From Erigeron canadensis (Eukaryota > Streptophyta > Magnoliopsida > Asterales > Asteraceae): DNA of 64,000 nucleotides. Of the stretch, positions 25,392 through 37,020 are shown in pieces; within the stretch, counting starts at the first letter, position 1, and each line of letters begins with the position of its first letter. Position numbers and translations under genes: made by a program. Where the stretch lies: assembly GCF_010389155.1 (NCBI RefSeq), contig NC_057768.1, positions 44,247,633 through 44,311,632 of the forward strand, given 5' to 3'. Under the pieces are notes generated by a model. That model was not told where the DNA came from, made no database searches, and saw only the letters and a list, made by a program, of their open reading frames with translations.

Positions 25392-26124
25392 TCATACAGT
25401 CAGGTTTCTTTAGAAGCTAATATATCCAATCATCTTCAAGCTATCAACTACAACCTACAAAGACAACAGCAATACATGGACCCATGTATGATATGATTAT
25501 GAAAAGAGGAAATGAAGATGGTTGGTGCCAGGGGAAATAGATCAATTGTGATTCTTGTAATCGTAAGAGCTGGATATGTTTGGATTAGTGATGGGTGGAT
25601 TGGTGGTGTAAATTAACATAGAGAGAAAGTATAAAAGGGGATTAGCCCTCTTCGATTTGAGGGGATTAACTTTTTGAACTATCTACTTGTAGTTTCATTG
25701 CAAACTAACCATTGTTTTGTGAAAATGTCAAGAGACGCTAAACTTTGCAAGAAAGTGGGTTTTGGAAGATTATGCAAAATGAACCACCATGGTCATTTGA
25801 TTTTTGAAAAGTACAGCGTACTTGTGCATTTTTGCTAGAACATGGTATTTGTTTGTGATGAAATCAAGTATGGTAGATGAAAAGGAATCCCCAATGTTTG
25901 TTGTATCTTGACTTTGTGGCAAACGGGTAAGGGTTGATTGTTTCATATAGGTATATGTAGTTATTTAATTTGAATTTTGTGGCTTCTATATGGGAAAAAG
26001 TTACTTTGGTTTTAATAAGTGGTGTGCTTATAATTATGGTATAATGTCTCTGTCGAATCGTTAGTCAAAGATCGTAGTGTGGCTGTGTTTGCGATGAAAA
26101 TCAGTGACCAATATGTATTATCTT
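25392..26124. other. 3' UTR and intergenic region
   Basis: The first part is probably the 3' UTR of the fucosyltransferase gene. I see no coding frame or repeat in the rest. Confidence 0.4.
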
Positions 26125-26400
26125 AATGTATATGTATTACTATAAAAGGAGGTTTTTCAATTCGAGATCTAAAAACATATCTTTCCGTGGCACCGGTACT
26201 AAGTACTCTATGGTTCGGTTCTTTGGCAGGTTTATTGATAGAGATTAATCGTTTTTTCCCGGATGCGTTGACGTTCCCCTTTTTTTCATTCTAGTTATTA
26301 ATGTGGGAAGGAATAAAGAAGATTAGAGATACAATTAAATAAAGTCCCTTCTTTTCTCTTTTTTCCCTAAAAGTGAGTGTTGTGTTACTGAGGTCCAAGT
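26125..26400 (+). other. Nuclear insertion of chloroplast DNA (psaJ region)
   Basis: The stretch contains the chloroplast psaJ frame with its usual leader (AAAGGAGG, then TTTTTCA) and the downstream spacer (GTTATTAATGTGGGAAGG). Nuclear genes lie on both sides, so this is transferred plastid DNA. The outer limits are approximate because I judged them from recalled plastid sequence. Confidence 0.8.
26160..26294 (+). pseudogene. psaJ: psaJ (photosystem I subunit IX) copy in nuclear plastid DNA
   Basis: The frame from 26160 to the TAG at 26292-26294 is 44 codons plus stop, exactly the length of PsaJ. It reads [20 protein letters not shown] and ends [10 protein letters not shown]. There is no internal stop or frameshift. 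The start codon is ATT instead of ATG, so it is not a normal start. PsaJ is a one-helix subunit of photosystem I encoded in plastids. This copy lacks a transit peptide and is presumably silent. Confidence 0.88.
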
Positions 26401-29083
26401 GTCAGTGAACTTTTTTTAATATTTGTTTTTTCAATAGGAGAATTAGATTGACAACTGGTGCAAAACTTGATTAGTATTTACTATGTCTATATAGGAGGCG
26501 ATCCCCTCAAGTTATTTTCAAACTGAGGTATCAAGTTGAAAACTCCTACTATATAGCACAGATGTTTTTTAAGTAACTCGGTTTAGGTGTAAAAACTGGA
26601 AACAAAAGCTGGTTGCCAGGTCTTTTGGGTCATATAGTTTGGACAACTTGTGAAGAATATTAGATATGAAACATTACTAACATTTGGGTGGTCTTTGCCG
26701 TTTGTTTAGTTATTTACTTTCGTGTAACAGTTATACAAGTTTGTTACTCACAAACACTCAACGAGTAGAGTGATGTGTTCACACCATCACATTGTTAGCA
26801 TAATATATATGGTTATAAAACCTTCATCGCTACTTCTCAATGGTGTGGTTACACTGTCATCATACCGAGTTGTCTGATACATTTCATTTTTATCTTAACC
26901 TTTCTATATTACAAAAGGGTTGATTTATATGAAAGGATGTTCTCCAATAATCATGAAGAAAAGAAGAAAAAAACACAGATCAAGATCCTCTGAAGTTAGA
27001 AACATCTTGAATAGTTTATATTCAAAATTTATATTTGAATCTTGACCATTGATTTAAATTCAAGGGTCAAGATCTCTAACTTAATCAGTGAAGTTAATTA
27101 TAACTTTAAAGGATCTTAATTAAAAAATACAACTTAATCAGAAAGAAGGTTGATATTTACTCCTTATTCCTTAGGTATCATATCAAAAAGTGTGTAAAAG
27201 ACAAATAAGATGGTTTACAAAGTTAAGAAAATAACAATGTCACTCGGTAAAGACTATAGAGTTTATATTGTTTTTCTTCTTAGAAAATGACAAGTAAAAA
27301 TTAAGTACAAGTTCCTTGTTTTAAACTTGCACGTTTGAGATGGGAACGCTTATACTCAATCGTTACGTGCTCTACATAATTTCATAGGTATTACATCTAT
27401 AAATAAAAATAAAAACTGTAATTCCTTTTAACGATAAATATCTATAACAATGTGGCTAATGTTACCTTGGTCCTTTTGTTACTTATATATCCTAACAAAC
27501 TAAAGTCATTTAAAAAAATTAAAATCATTATTGATGGGGTATTTTAAAAAAATATATTTAAATTTAAAATAATTAGATCTTAAATTAACCACCATCTTAC
27601 AATTAAGAAAAAAAATAAAATATATGTGACTAAATTGATAAGTTTATAGACAAATTTAAAAATAATTAAATATCAAAATTTTAGACATATTTTTAAAGAC
27701 TAAATGGAATTCCGTGCGTTGCGACGGTTAAACAGTGATGATTTTGGGGATTTATGGATACGGTGGTAATGGACTGCGATTGACGACAGTGGATGGTTAG
27801 GGTGAGATATGTGTGCTTGTGTATGTGCAATGTGGGCGGAGGAGAAGAAAAAGAGAAATGAGGGGTATTTAAGGTTTTATTTGTGTCAACAGTATTTTTT
27901 GTCGGAAAAAAATGTTGAATTAAAAATTCCCAATTTGTATGATAAAAGACTAGATATCAAACTATTTATACTATTACTTCCCAATATAATATTGTGTTTT
28001 AGTGGGAGAACTAAAATGTAAGCAATGACGAATTAATGGGGACAAACCAATAAAACCATGATACCATTTCAATAATGACGGCCATCACCCTTTTAAGTTT
28101 TAACAAAAAGATTCACCTTGATTACGATTCCATAACTTTGCTGTCTTTTATTTTCCAATCAAAGTAGAGTTGATTATTTTTAGAAAAAATTATGCTAAAT
28201 ATAGCTTTTAAGATTACAGTTAAGATGCGTTAAAACTTTGTTATAAAAATTAACAATTTCTTTTTAAAAAATTTTGATTCATTTAAATTAGCAGATGTTA
28301 ATTTAAAAGCTGAGCAAAATTTGTTAATTTAAAAGTTATAAAAAGATATTGATTATGTTAGTTCTTTTAAATTATTAGCAAAGGGTGATGAAAGTGTCAA
28401 ATCTCTTTCCCGTCCTCTCATTTATTTTTGGTTTTTCTTTATCGACATACAATTTTATTATCAAATGATATAATAAAGCGAAATGATATATCTTTCTATC
28501 ATTTTAGCCTGATATCAACCTAAAAATAAAATGATAATTAATAAAATTTGTATGTAATAATTTAAAATTTTAAGGCCATGTTTTTTTTTTACTTAATATA
28601 CTTAACTGTTAAAAATTTCACAAATTCAGTTTAAATTTATGTTTCTTTTTTGATTTAATAAATAAAAATAATAGTCAATTATTTAATTTTTATTTAATGC
28701 ATATAAAAATTCTTTATATATTTAGTCACTTAATATATTTGACTTTAAAAAAAAAAAAAATATGCGCATTAATCATTATCCTACAATAAACTAAAATATT
28801 AACTACATGGAACACATCAAGAAAACAGTAAAACCACCTATGATCCCAGAATATTCTTCTGCCAATTTTCAATTATTTATCCCCTTTCCTCTATAATAAT
28901 CATTTAATTTAATCGCAATTACTTAAATCTAAATAAAAAATAGAAATTCCATAAATCCTATCAAATCACAGTCTATATATATAAACAAAAATCGTTTCGA
29001 TTTCTTACAAATCTCCACACTTCCAGGACATTTCGTCCGCCCTATCTACGCCGTCCCACAAACTCTTCGGGCCACTACCAGAA
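26401..29083. other. AT-rich intergenic region
   Basis: No gene is supported. At about 26985-27118 there is a small inverted-repeat element: AAGATCCTCTGAAGTTAG at one end, and ATAACTTTAAAGGATCTT at the other. Near 27715 a GC-rich inverted motif (CCGTGCGTTGCGACGG) resembles the hairpin at Helitron ends. I could not find a matching second end. The final 110 bp are the promoter and 5' UTR of the SufE-like gene. Confidence 0.45.
28973..28984 (+). promoter_or_regulatory. TATA box of the SufE-like gene
   Basis: CTATATATATAAAC lies about 110 bp upstream of the ATG at 29084. The position is right for a core promoter with a short 5' UTR. Confidence 0.6.
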
Positions 29084-29734
29084 ATGCACTCCACCACCAC
29101 TAACACCTCCACCGCCGTCTCCGCCGCCACTTTCCGGCCACCACTACCACAACAAATTTCCCCAAACCCTAACCAAAATTCCATCCAATTCAAACCAAAT
29201 CCACTCTCAAATCATCACTCTATCTCCATCAACTCAAACAAAAATCAAATCACCGTAACACCGCCACAACCGCCGCCGCCGTCGCTATACTTTCCGGCAA
29301 AACTCACCGTCACAGAAAAACTGAAAATCCTCGTTTCGGAATTCAAATCATTACCTGAACCAATCGACAGAGTAAAAAAGCTACTCCACTACGCCAGCTT
29401 GTTACCTGAATTTGAGAATTCATTAAGAACTGAATCAAATAGAGTAACAGGATGTACAGCTCAAGTATGGCTAGAAGCCATAATTGCCGATAGCAACGGA
29501 ACGATTCGGTTTCGAGTAGATAGCGATTCGGAGATAACGAAAGGATTCTGTTATTGTTTGATATGGTTATTAGATGGAGAAAAAGGAGAGGAAGTAATTA
29601 AGATTAATGTTGAGGATTTAAAAGAAATGAATGTTGGAATAACGCCAATTAGGGTTAGTTCTAGAGTTAATACTTGGCATCATGTGTTACTTGCCATGCA
29701 AAATAAAACTATAACTTTGTTAAATTTAAATTAA
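29084..29734 (+). CDS. SUFE2: SufE-like protein, plastid sulfur-transfer activator (SUFE2 type)
   Basis: Intronless gene of 216 residues. The first ~70 residues are Ser/Thr/Pro-rich with few acidic residues, as expected for a plastid transit peptide. The SufE fold follows: LVSEFKSLPEPIDRVKKLLHYASLLPEF, written here in part as LPEPIDRVKKLLHYA, then NRVTGCTAQVWL with the sulfur-accepting cysteine at residue 124. SufE takes sulfur from the cysteine desulfurase NFS2 and raises its activity in Fe-S cluster assembly. There is no C-terminal BolA domain (found in SUFE1) and no quinolinate synthase domain (SUFE3), so it resembles SUFE2. The subtype is inferred from domain content. Confidence 0.85.
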   Translation: MHSTTTNTSTAVSAATFRPPLPQQISPNPNQNSIQFKPNPLSNHHSISINSNKNQITVTPPQPPPPSLYFPAKLTVTEKLKILVSEFKSLPEPIDRVKKLLHYASLLPEFENSLRTESNRVTGCTAQVWLEAIIADSNGTIRFRVDSDSEITKGFCYCLIWLLDGEKGEEVIKINVEDLKEMNVGITPIRVSSRVNTWHHVLLAMQNKTITLLNLN

Positions 29735-29954
29735 AACAGAAAGTAGTTTAGAAGGTTATGATAGAAATTATTGGATTAGAGAGAGAGAAAAATTGTATGG
29801 TTGAAAAATCTTGGTTTCTCAATTGATTGTAGTTGTAAATGAATGGGAAGGTTGATTGTACTGTTTTACTTACTTGCGTTGAAACTGATCAATATTTAGG
29901 CCGGCCGGTAAAACGTTTCCATGAATGATAAAAATCTATATATATATATATATA

Positions 29955-30278
29955 CAGGGTGAGATATTTTGAGACCACCTCTTATTTTAGGACCAACTAG
30001 GACCATTGATTTTTATACACCATCATCATCTACTACGATATACAAGATTTTTTTGTAAAAACACTAAGACTTTCTGGTGACGGGCCCACCAGAAAATCAT
30101 GTGTAAGTGTAAGTTAACTTACACATGATTTTTCTGTGGGTCCGTCGCTGGAAAGTCTTAGTGTTTTTACAAAAAAGTCTTGTATATCGTAGTAGATGAT
30201 GATGGTGGTGTGTAAGTTACGAAAATCAATTGTCCTTTTTTAGACTTTTTTTAGTTGGTCTCAAATTATCTTTCCCCT
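29955..30278. mobile_element. Hairpin MITE inserted in a TA-repeat tract
   Basis: Almost the whole element is one inverted repeat centred on GTTAAC at 30113-30118. The outer ends read GATATTTTGAGACCA and, from the other side, GATAATTTGAGACCA. Inner arms with AAAAACACTAAGACTTTC pair in the same way. TA runs lie directly on both sides (29937-29954 and 30279-30302), fitting a TA-targeting element of the Tc1/mariner or Micron kind. It is non-coding. Confidence 0.8.
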
Positions 30279-31618
30279 ATATATATATATATATATATAT
30301 ATCAAAAAACATGTCTGATTTTGTTATGTTGTTATACATGTACCTTGTTATTTATAACTCAATGTATGTGTGGTTTGTGGTTTTAGCCGGGGAGAAAGTG
30401 CGGGAGGAATACTTTTGGTAACCAATTTGGTTAAGCTAACCAAATTAGTGATTTTATATCCAGACATATACAAGTAAGAGTGGTGGGAGTGGAGGCAGGA
30501 AGACAGCGGGCCCGAGTGGGGTGAATTGGGCACACCGCCGCCAGGTGTTTGGGGTGGGGAAAAAGGGAACGGAATTGGGGTAGCTTCAACGAGGAGAGAG
30601 AAACCAGGTGGGAACCGTGCGCAAGAAAAGGAGCCAATCGAAGGACGCCACGTGGCATGTTGACCAAGCCCAACGGCTAGAAATCGGACCGTTTGTTTTT
30701 TTTGTTTTTTTTTACCCCTCACCCATCTCTTTATTTCACTATATATAACAAACACTGTTTTTAACCAACACAACACTTCAAATCAAAAACCCATCACTTT
30801 TATAAAAAATAAACACTCCATTTTTATAAAAAATAAACATCTATTACCAATGGATCCAAATAAAACAAAAAAAAATCCATTCAACAAAGCAAAATATCGC
30901 CAAAATGATCCGCAAATGCAAGCCAATTTTCATCCAAATCAATACATGCCTCCACCAAATAATCCTCCTCCAAATCAATTTTATTTTCAATCATCTCAAC
31001 CTCTTCCAAATCAATATCCTCAACCCCTTCAAAATCAATCTTATTCTCAACCCCTTCCAAATCAATCTTATTCTCAACCCCTTCTAAATCAATATTATTC
31101 TAATCCATCTCCACAACAACTTTCTCAACCTTCAACTCCATCCGCTTATATTCCACAACCGGCATCTCCACAAGCGTTTGGGTACGGTGCTAGCCCATCT
31201 ACGCAAACCAACACCCAATTTTACAACATGGCTAGAATGAATGATTTTATTCCTTTCGAGGAAAATGTTCAACAAGACGACCAAGAAGTTGAAATTGTAG
31301 CGGAAACCCAACAAGATGATGTTCAACAAGATGATGACGTGCAAGAAGTCCAAGATTTCGGGAAAAAGACGAAGACAAAGCGTGAAAATTGGTCGCCGAC
31401 ACAAGAGGTTGCTTTGGCACAAGCTTGGGTTCAAATTTCCGAATGCAAAAAATATGGAAATGAACAAAAAAGCGGAGGATTTTTTGAGTCGTGTACTTGA
31501 GCATTACACCACACTTGTTGGCCCGACGACACGGACCATTCATGGGTTAACGCCAAAGTGGAAACAAATGAACGCCACCATGGGTCTCTTCAACGGGCTA
31601 TACAATCAAGCGGTACTC

Positions 31619-32010
31619 TTAATTATATAGTTTTTGCTTAGTTTTTAATAATTATATAGTTTTTGCTTAGTTTTTAATAATTATATAGTTTTTGCTTAGT
31701 TTTTAATAATTATATAGTTTTTGCTTAGTTTTTAATAATTATATAGTTTTTGCTTAGTTTTTAATAATTATATAGTTTTTGCTTAGTTTTTAATAATTAT
31801 ACAGGTTTTGCTTAGTTTTTAATAATTATATAGTTTTTTGCTTAGTTTTTAATAATTATATAGTTTTGTTCGAACTTGTTAATAATTATATAGTTTTTGC
31901 TTAGTTTTTAATAATTATATAGTTTTGTTCGTAGTTGTTAATAGTTATATAGTTTTTGCTTAGTTGTTAATAATTATATAGTTTTGTTCGTAGTTGTTAA
32001 TAGTTATATA
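31619..32010 (+). repeat. 29-bp minisatellite, about 13 copies, in the ORF1 intron
   Basis: Unit ATTATATAGTTTTTGCTTAG plus TTTTTAATA. Early copies are almost identical. Later copies from about 31860 alternate with a TTCGTAGTTGTT variant. It starts only a few bases after the intron donor. Confidence 0.93.
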
Positions 32011-32011
32011 T

Positions 32012-33024
32012 TTTTTAATAGGGATAAGTACCCAGAAATGCAGTCAACTAATGCTCAAAAGTTATTATGTGCACGAACTTTAAGTCAGCTTTATTGTATT
32101 CAGAAAACTTGTTCAATAGTCCTATAGCATGCAAAAGTGACCAGGTCAAAAGTTAGTCGGTCACCACTTTCACGTTGACCCGTTCACTGCTTACGTGACA
32201 TGCACACAATAACTTTCTGGGATTAGTTTATGCACACAATAACTCTTTGGGATTAGTTTATGCACACAATTAAAAAAAAAGCAGATTTGTTTATTTTCAA
32301 ACTCCCAGGAAACTGCAAATACTCGCCGAAAAACTTAAAAATCCGATTAAACCTTCGTTTCTTCGAATTAGACCACGAAATTGGCACCAAAATACTCAAA
32401 AATCAGCCGCGAACAAACTCTCGGCAAAAGTTAAACCAATTGAGACTCGCCGGATAATTCACCAACTCGCCGGAATATTTAAAATCACTATAACTTTGTT
32501 GTTTCTTCGAGTTTCGGACAACAATTTTGAGCAGTTTGGTGTTGGTTTCAAGTCGAAACTCGAATAAACAACAAAGTTATGGTGATTTTAATTTTTCTGG
32601 CGAGTTGGTGAATTTTCCGGCAAGTCTCAATTGGTTTAACTTTTGCTGAGAGTTTGTTCGCGGCTGATTTTTGAGTATTTTGGTGCGAATTTCGTGGTCT
32701 AATTCGAAGAAACGAAGGTTTAATCGGATTTTTAAGTTTTCCCGCGAGTATTTGCAGTTTCCGACGAGTTTGAAAGAAAAATAATCTGTTTTTTTTAATT
32801 GTATGCATAAACTAATCCAAAAAGTTATTGTGTGCATGCCACGTAAGCAGTCAACGGGTTAACGTGAAAGTAACCGGTCCCACATAGCCATAATCCCGTT
32901 TTATGTTCACAATAACCAAAACTTCAAGTTTCGTGAACACAATAAAGCTGACATAGAGTTCGTGCACACAATAACTTTTGAGCATTAGTTGATTGCAATT
33001 TTGGGCATTTATCCCTTTTTAATA
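32012..33024. mobile_element. Mutator-type foldback element with 9-bp target duplication
   Basis: The element is 32021-33015 (995 bp), starting GGGATAAGT and ending TTATCCC. The perfect 9-bp duplication TTTTTAATA flanks it at 32012-32020 and 33016-33024. The two halves are inverted copies of about 490 bp with a centre near 32520, so the whole element folds back. A 9-bp duplication and long inverted ends point to the Mutator superfamily. Short open frames in the arms are mirror images of each other and are not genes. It is nested in the intron of the Harbinger ORF1. Confidence 0.9.
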
Positions 33025-33891
33025 TGGTATTTTTTATTTTTTTTGTAGAAACAAGCCAAGGGAAGCGGGTACAACGACTTGGATATTATGAGAGTCGCTA
33101 TGGCGGATTTCAAGACCCGCACCAATAAGGACTTTCCTCACTACGCCGCATGGGATGTTGTGAAGATACACGACAAATGGGTTGAGCAAGAATGTTTCCA
33201 AATATACCAAGACATGGGACCTTTACGTAGCGACTCTTCAAAAAGGAAATCTGGAGAATATGAGACGACCAGCACTGGGCACTTCATTCCCGACATGAAT
33301 GAAGACCCAAACCCTCCATTAGAAGCGGCAGCAACGGCAACAAAATAGGGGGAAAATAAAGGCATCCGGATCCGCCTCCTCAACTGTGGCGGATGACATT
33401 AGCGAGTACGCCAAAAGGAAGACGAGATACTTGGATGAAAAACACGAGACGGATCAGAGGCGTGCAAGACAGCGGGACATCTTGTTTTTCACCGGCTCGC
33501 ATGCTCATATAACTGATCCCGTGATGTTAGAAATTGTTCTTAGCGAGAAACACGAAATTGCCGCAAGACATGGATGGCAATGCCCTTTTTAGTTTCATTG
33601 TTGTTTCATTCGAATAATTGTTGGACTTGTTTTTAGTTTCGTTATTTTTTTTTCAAGTATTATTATGTACTTTTATTAATGAATGTTTTTTTATGTTTTA
33701 AATTTATAGAGTAAAAGTTAATGGAAATAAAAATGATGATTTGGAAATTGGGGTTGGGGTGAGTAGCGCCACCATTTTGGGGTGATTTGGGGTGAATTGG
33801 GAAAGTTTGAGGTGGAATATTTTTATTGGAAGATGGTGATGTGGAAATTTAGGGAAATTTGGGGTTGGGGAAACCACTCCCACCCCCCTAA

Positions 33892-36800
33892 GGACAATAG
33901 GACATACTGTTAAACCAATGTTTTAAAAAGTGGGTTAAAGAAAACAACCACTAACCAGTTTAACCGGTTGAGTTGGTTAATTTTGTTGTTAAACAGTAAA
34001 TTTAAAGTCAACGTCATCACTCCATATTTCTTAACGAGAGAAAGATACCCACACGTTGCGGCGGTGATGATGATGTAATGGTGGCGGCGATGACAGGTGG
34101 TGGTGGTGAGCGGCGGCGGTGGCGACGGCGCCGGTGAATTGTTGAAGTTATTGATGTATTGTGGCTATGATGTATGGTATATCATGCATTAGAATGTGTA
34201 TTAGGGGGAAAAAATGAAAAGTGTTAAAAAGTAATTAAGGGTATTTCAGAAATAATGAAAAAATATTTAATTTTTTAATCCAATATGTTTTATAAGGGAT
34301 TATAGATGATAGATATATTTAACTCCGAATCTTCGATTACACAAAAAATTCCTTGTAGAAAAACCCCTTTAGTTATTGGGTTAAACGTCGTTGATTGAAA
34401 AAGGATGGAAATTATTATGTCGAGAAAAATGGGCCTACCAAATCTACAGTAGAGGCTGGAGGCGGCTCTCATTTTGGGTGGAACTACCAAGAATAAGATT
34501 GGGCCACATGCCATGCCTGGATTTTTAATACTGTTGTCAATTGTGGTGTTTTCTTCCACAATGTTATTGGTTTAAAACTAATTAAAAAGAACTTCTCAAA
34601 CAGTTTCCTTTTTATTGGTAAAACTTTATAAAAAAAATATTTAAAACACTTTTTAGTAATATAGTTCGGGAAAAAAAATGTTTGTTTCTTTCAAAGACTT
34701 GTAAATTTATAAGTCATTATATTAGATGTCTTACCCTTCAATTAATTACACTCTCTGGAAATTTTGTATACGGAAAATTTATTAGCTGGAAAATTAAACT
34801 GAAACCTTTGTGTATTACAATCGAATTGAATTTGTGTTTTAATGATATGAAATTGGCAGGCAACAAATAAATTCTGGTGGTGGTTAATCTGTTGGAACAA
34901 ATAAACTTAATGATATGAAGTTGGCAGGATATTATCAAGATTAATGCTCTTTATAATATTTTGACATATACTAACTATCGAACATAGTATAAGTTGTGGA
35001 AGATTTTATACTAAGCTTTTGTCACGTCGAGGCGTTTAGATCGAATTGGGTAATTCTGTTTGTGGATAACAACTAGCTAGTTTATATTGTTTGTTGCTGG
35101 CATTTTGTGCCATTGTACAACTAACTTTCTACAGATCGATATGCTTAATTTGTTGAATTTGAGGTACGGTGTGCACTTACGGGGTTTTAAAAAGTGTGTG
35201 CAAAATTACTTATTGTAGATTAAAAGCCGAATGTGTAATTGCACGTCCTTGATATTGTTAGTTTGCTATGATAACGACACTATATTCATACAGGAATTGT
35301 ATCATATATTCATATTCATTTTGGTTATCTAGTTCTTTTTTTCTTTAAAATTTTGTTGGTAGGCTATCTATTTATTCTTTCTACTATGATGCTGCCTGAT
35401 TTAGATGAAAGAGTGTATTCGGCCCAAGTCTTTATATTGGATCATGGTCCTAAGATAACGTGAATTCATGTTTTGGCTGGATTAAATTATTTTTTTCTTT
35501 TTGGCTCATAAGCTTATATATGAACTATATATTTGTGATATATCTTGTCCATGTTCTCTTATTCAATAAAAAGTTATGGAGTATTTAGTATTAGCTGAAT
35601 AAATATATAAAAGATCATGTGAATGACAAAATTTACTAACATAAGTTTAGTTATGAGATGGAAAACATGTCAATTTACCAATATACTAAAACATGATTGA
35701 AGATTTTATTGATCGACATTTGGCTTATTATTTATATGACATGTGTCCTTTTTTAAATTTCTAATTTTAAATTACCTTATTACTATTAAATACTAATAGG
35801 TAATTATTAATATTTAATATAATTTCATATCTCTATATATATCTTTAAGTATTTTAATAATACTCGTAACGAATTGACACAGTAATTCGAAATTTCCGAT
35901 GTATACTTTCCAACTTTCATGCATGTTTTTATTTTTATATTCTCAATAGTTAACTGATGTTATTAATTTTTTTTAGTTATGTATGTTTCTATTTTATTAG
36001 TTATGTACCATATGATGTACGAATACCTATAAATGTTATACGATTTTTATTTATATGTTAGAAAATTCGAGCCGGATAAAGTATTAGTTATGAAAACAAC
36101 ACATATTATAACATGCATTCCGCTACATTACATGAATAACAAAAGTTATACAACAATTTATGCAATATGAAAACAATACTAATACTATACAAATATTAGT
36201 ATACATACATGTATAATCGAAACTATATGGAAACTGTAGGTTACGGTTACGACCTATTGTTATTAGATAACGTAATAGTATAAAGATAATAAATATAACA
36301 ATGATTTACAATTAAATTAAATGGTTAAAAAGAAAGTTTAAAGGTAAAAACAATACTTACAAAATATGCATGAATCGATTAAGAAGCTTTATATAGTTGG
36401 ATGAAAATATAAATAATGATATTAGGTTATTTAAAGATATTATGTTTTATATATTTAACAGAGCTAGATAGATAGAAAATAATAGATCTATTTAAGTTTG
36501 TGTAGCATAAGGATTTGAGTATTCGTTAATTGATAACACTTTCCATAATATTTATTTAACTTATTATTAATTTATAAACTAAAAAATACACGTGTCACGT
36601 AAAAAAATATGCCAAGTGTTATTTAAATAATGTTGCAATCTTGTTTTAGTTTATTGATAGAATCTCAGTGAATTATAAGACAAACAGGTGTTATTAACTT
36701 TTTATAATATAAGTAAATACAAATAAGCCTATAATTAATAAAAAGTGTAACAATTAAAAGAGTTGTTACCATTTACTAAAAGAAATATTAGTTAATCTGA

Positions 36801-37020
36801 AAAAAAAAAAAAAAATTACAAAACTTAAAAACAAATGCCTCCCATATATATGTTAGTATCATGATTTTAAGGTCATAACATTCATTATTAACAAAATAAT
36901 TAACATCATATTACTATTAACACTTTTATGATCCATGTATTATATATTAGTTTTCATCAAGAAAATATGAAATAAATTATGTTTAAAGTTAAACTTTTTA
37001 AAAATATTCGTATAGTATAT
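33892..37020. other. AT-rich intergenic region without recognised genes
   Basis: No coding frame is supported. A GC-rich GGTGGCGGCG stretch at 34060-34135 is low-complexity and could be the end of another dispersed repeat. A short direct duplication of AATGATATGAARTTGGCAGG occurs at about 34840 and 34910. The rest is AT-rich, with A- and T-runs. Confidence 0.4.

Larger units (their letters stand above)
30850..33592 (+). pseudogene. Harbinger ORF1-type Myb/SANT-like protein, frameshifted
   Basis: A TATA box at about 30740 precedes the ATG at 30850. Exon 1 (30850-31612) encodes a long Pro/Gln/Asn-rich N-terminus, an acidic stretch, then the Myb/SANT-like block (ENWSPTQEVALAQAW). A frame change falls in the A-run near 31467, after which LTPKWKQMNATMGLFNGLYN continues one frame over. 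A GT-AG intron (31613-33048) joins NQA to KQAKGSGYNDLD. Exon 2 continues to a TAG at 33346-33348. A further frame change near 33340 is needed to reach the conserved tail (DDISEYAKRKTRYLDEKH) ending at 33592. The family is often mislabelled glutathione S-transferase T3-like. Two frameshifts make this copy a pseudogene unless they are base-call errors. Confidence 0.8.
30475..33891 (+). mobile_element. PIF/Harbinger-type transposon carrying only ORF1
   Basis: The element proper is 30478-33888. It starts GAGTGGTGGGAGTGG and ends CCACTCCCACCCCCC, imperfect terminal inverted repeats. TAA flanks both sides (30475-30477, 33889-33891), the 3-bp duplication typical of PIF/Harbinger. The only gene inside is the broken Myb/SANT-like ORF1; I find no DDE transposase. 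It would need another copy's transposase to move. A minisatellite and a Mutator-type element have grown or inserted in the gene's intron. Confidence 0.75.

Noticed and set aside
27700..27850. Possible Helitron end on the minus strand near CCGTGCGTTGCGACGG
   Set aside because: The hairpin is present, but the expected CTRR is not clear and no 5' end was found, so it is not listed as an element.
29005..29193. 62-residue Gly/Val-rich frame opposite the SufE-like start
   Set aside because: Shadow of the transit-peptide coding region on the opposite strand.
31619..32010. Regular direct repeats that could suggest a CRISPR array
   Set aside because: The units are head-to-tail without unique spacers, in an intron of plant nuclear DNA. 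It is a minisatellite.
32260..32837. Several open frames of 60-90 codons
   Set aside because: They encode mirror images of each other because they lie on the two arms of the foldback element. The residue pattern is not conserved beyond the repeat.
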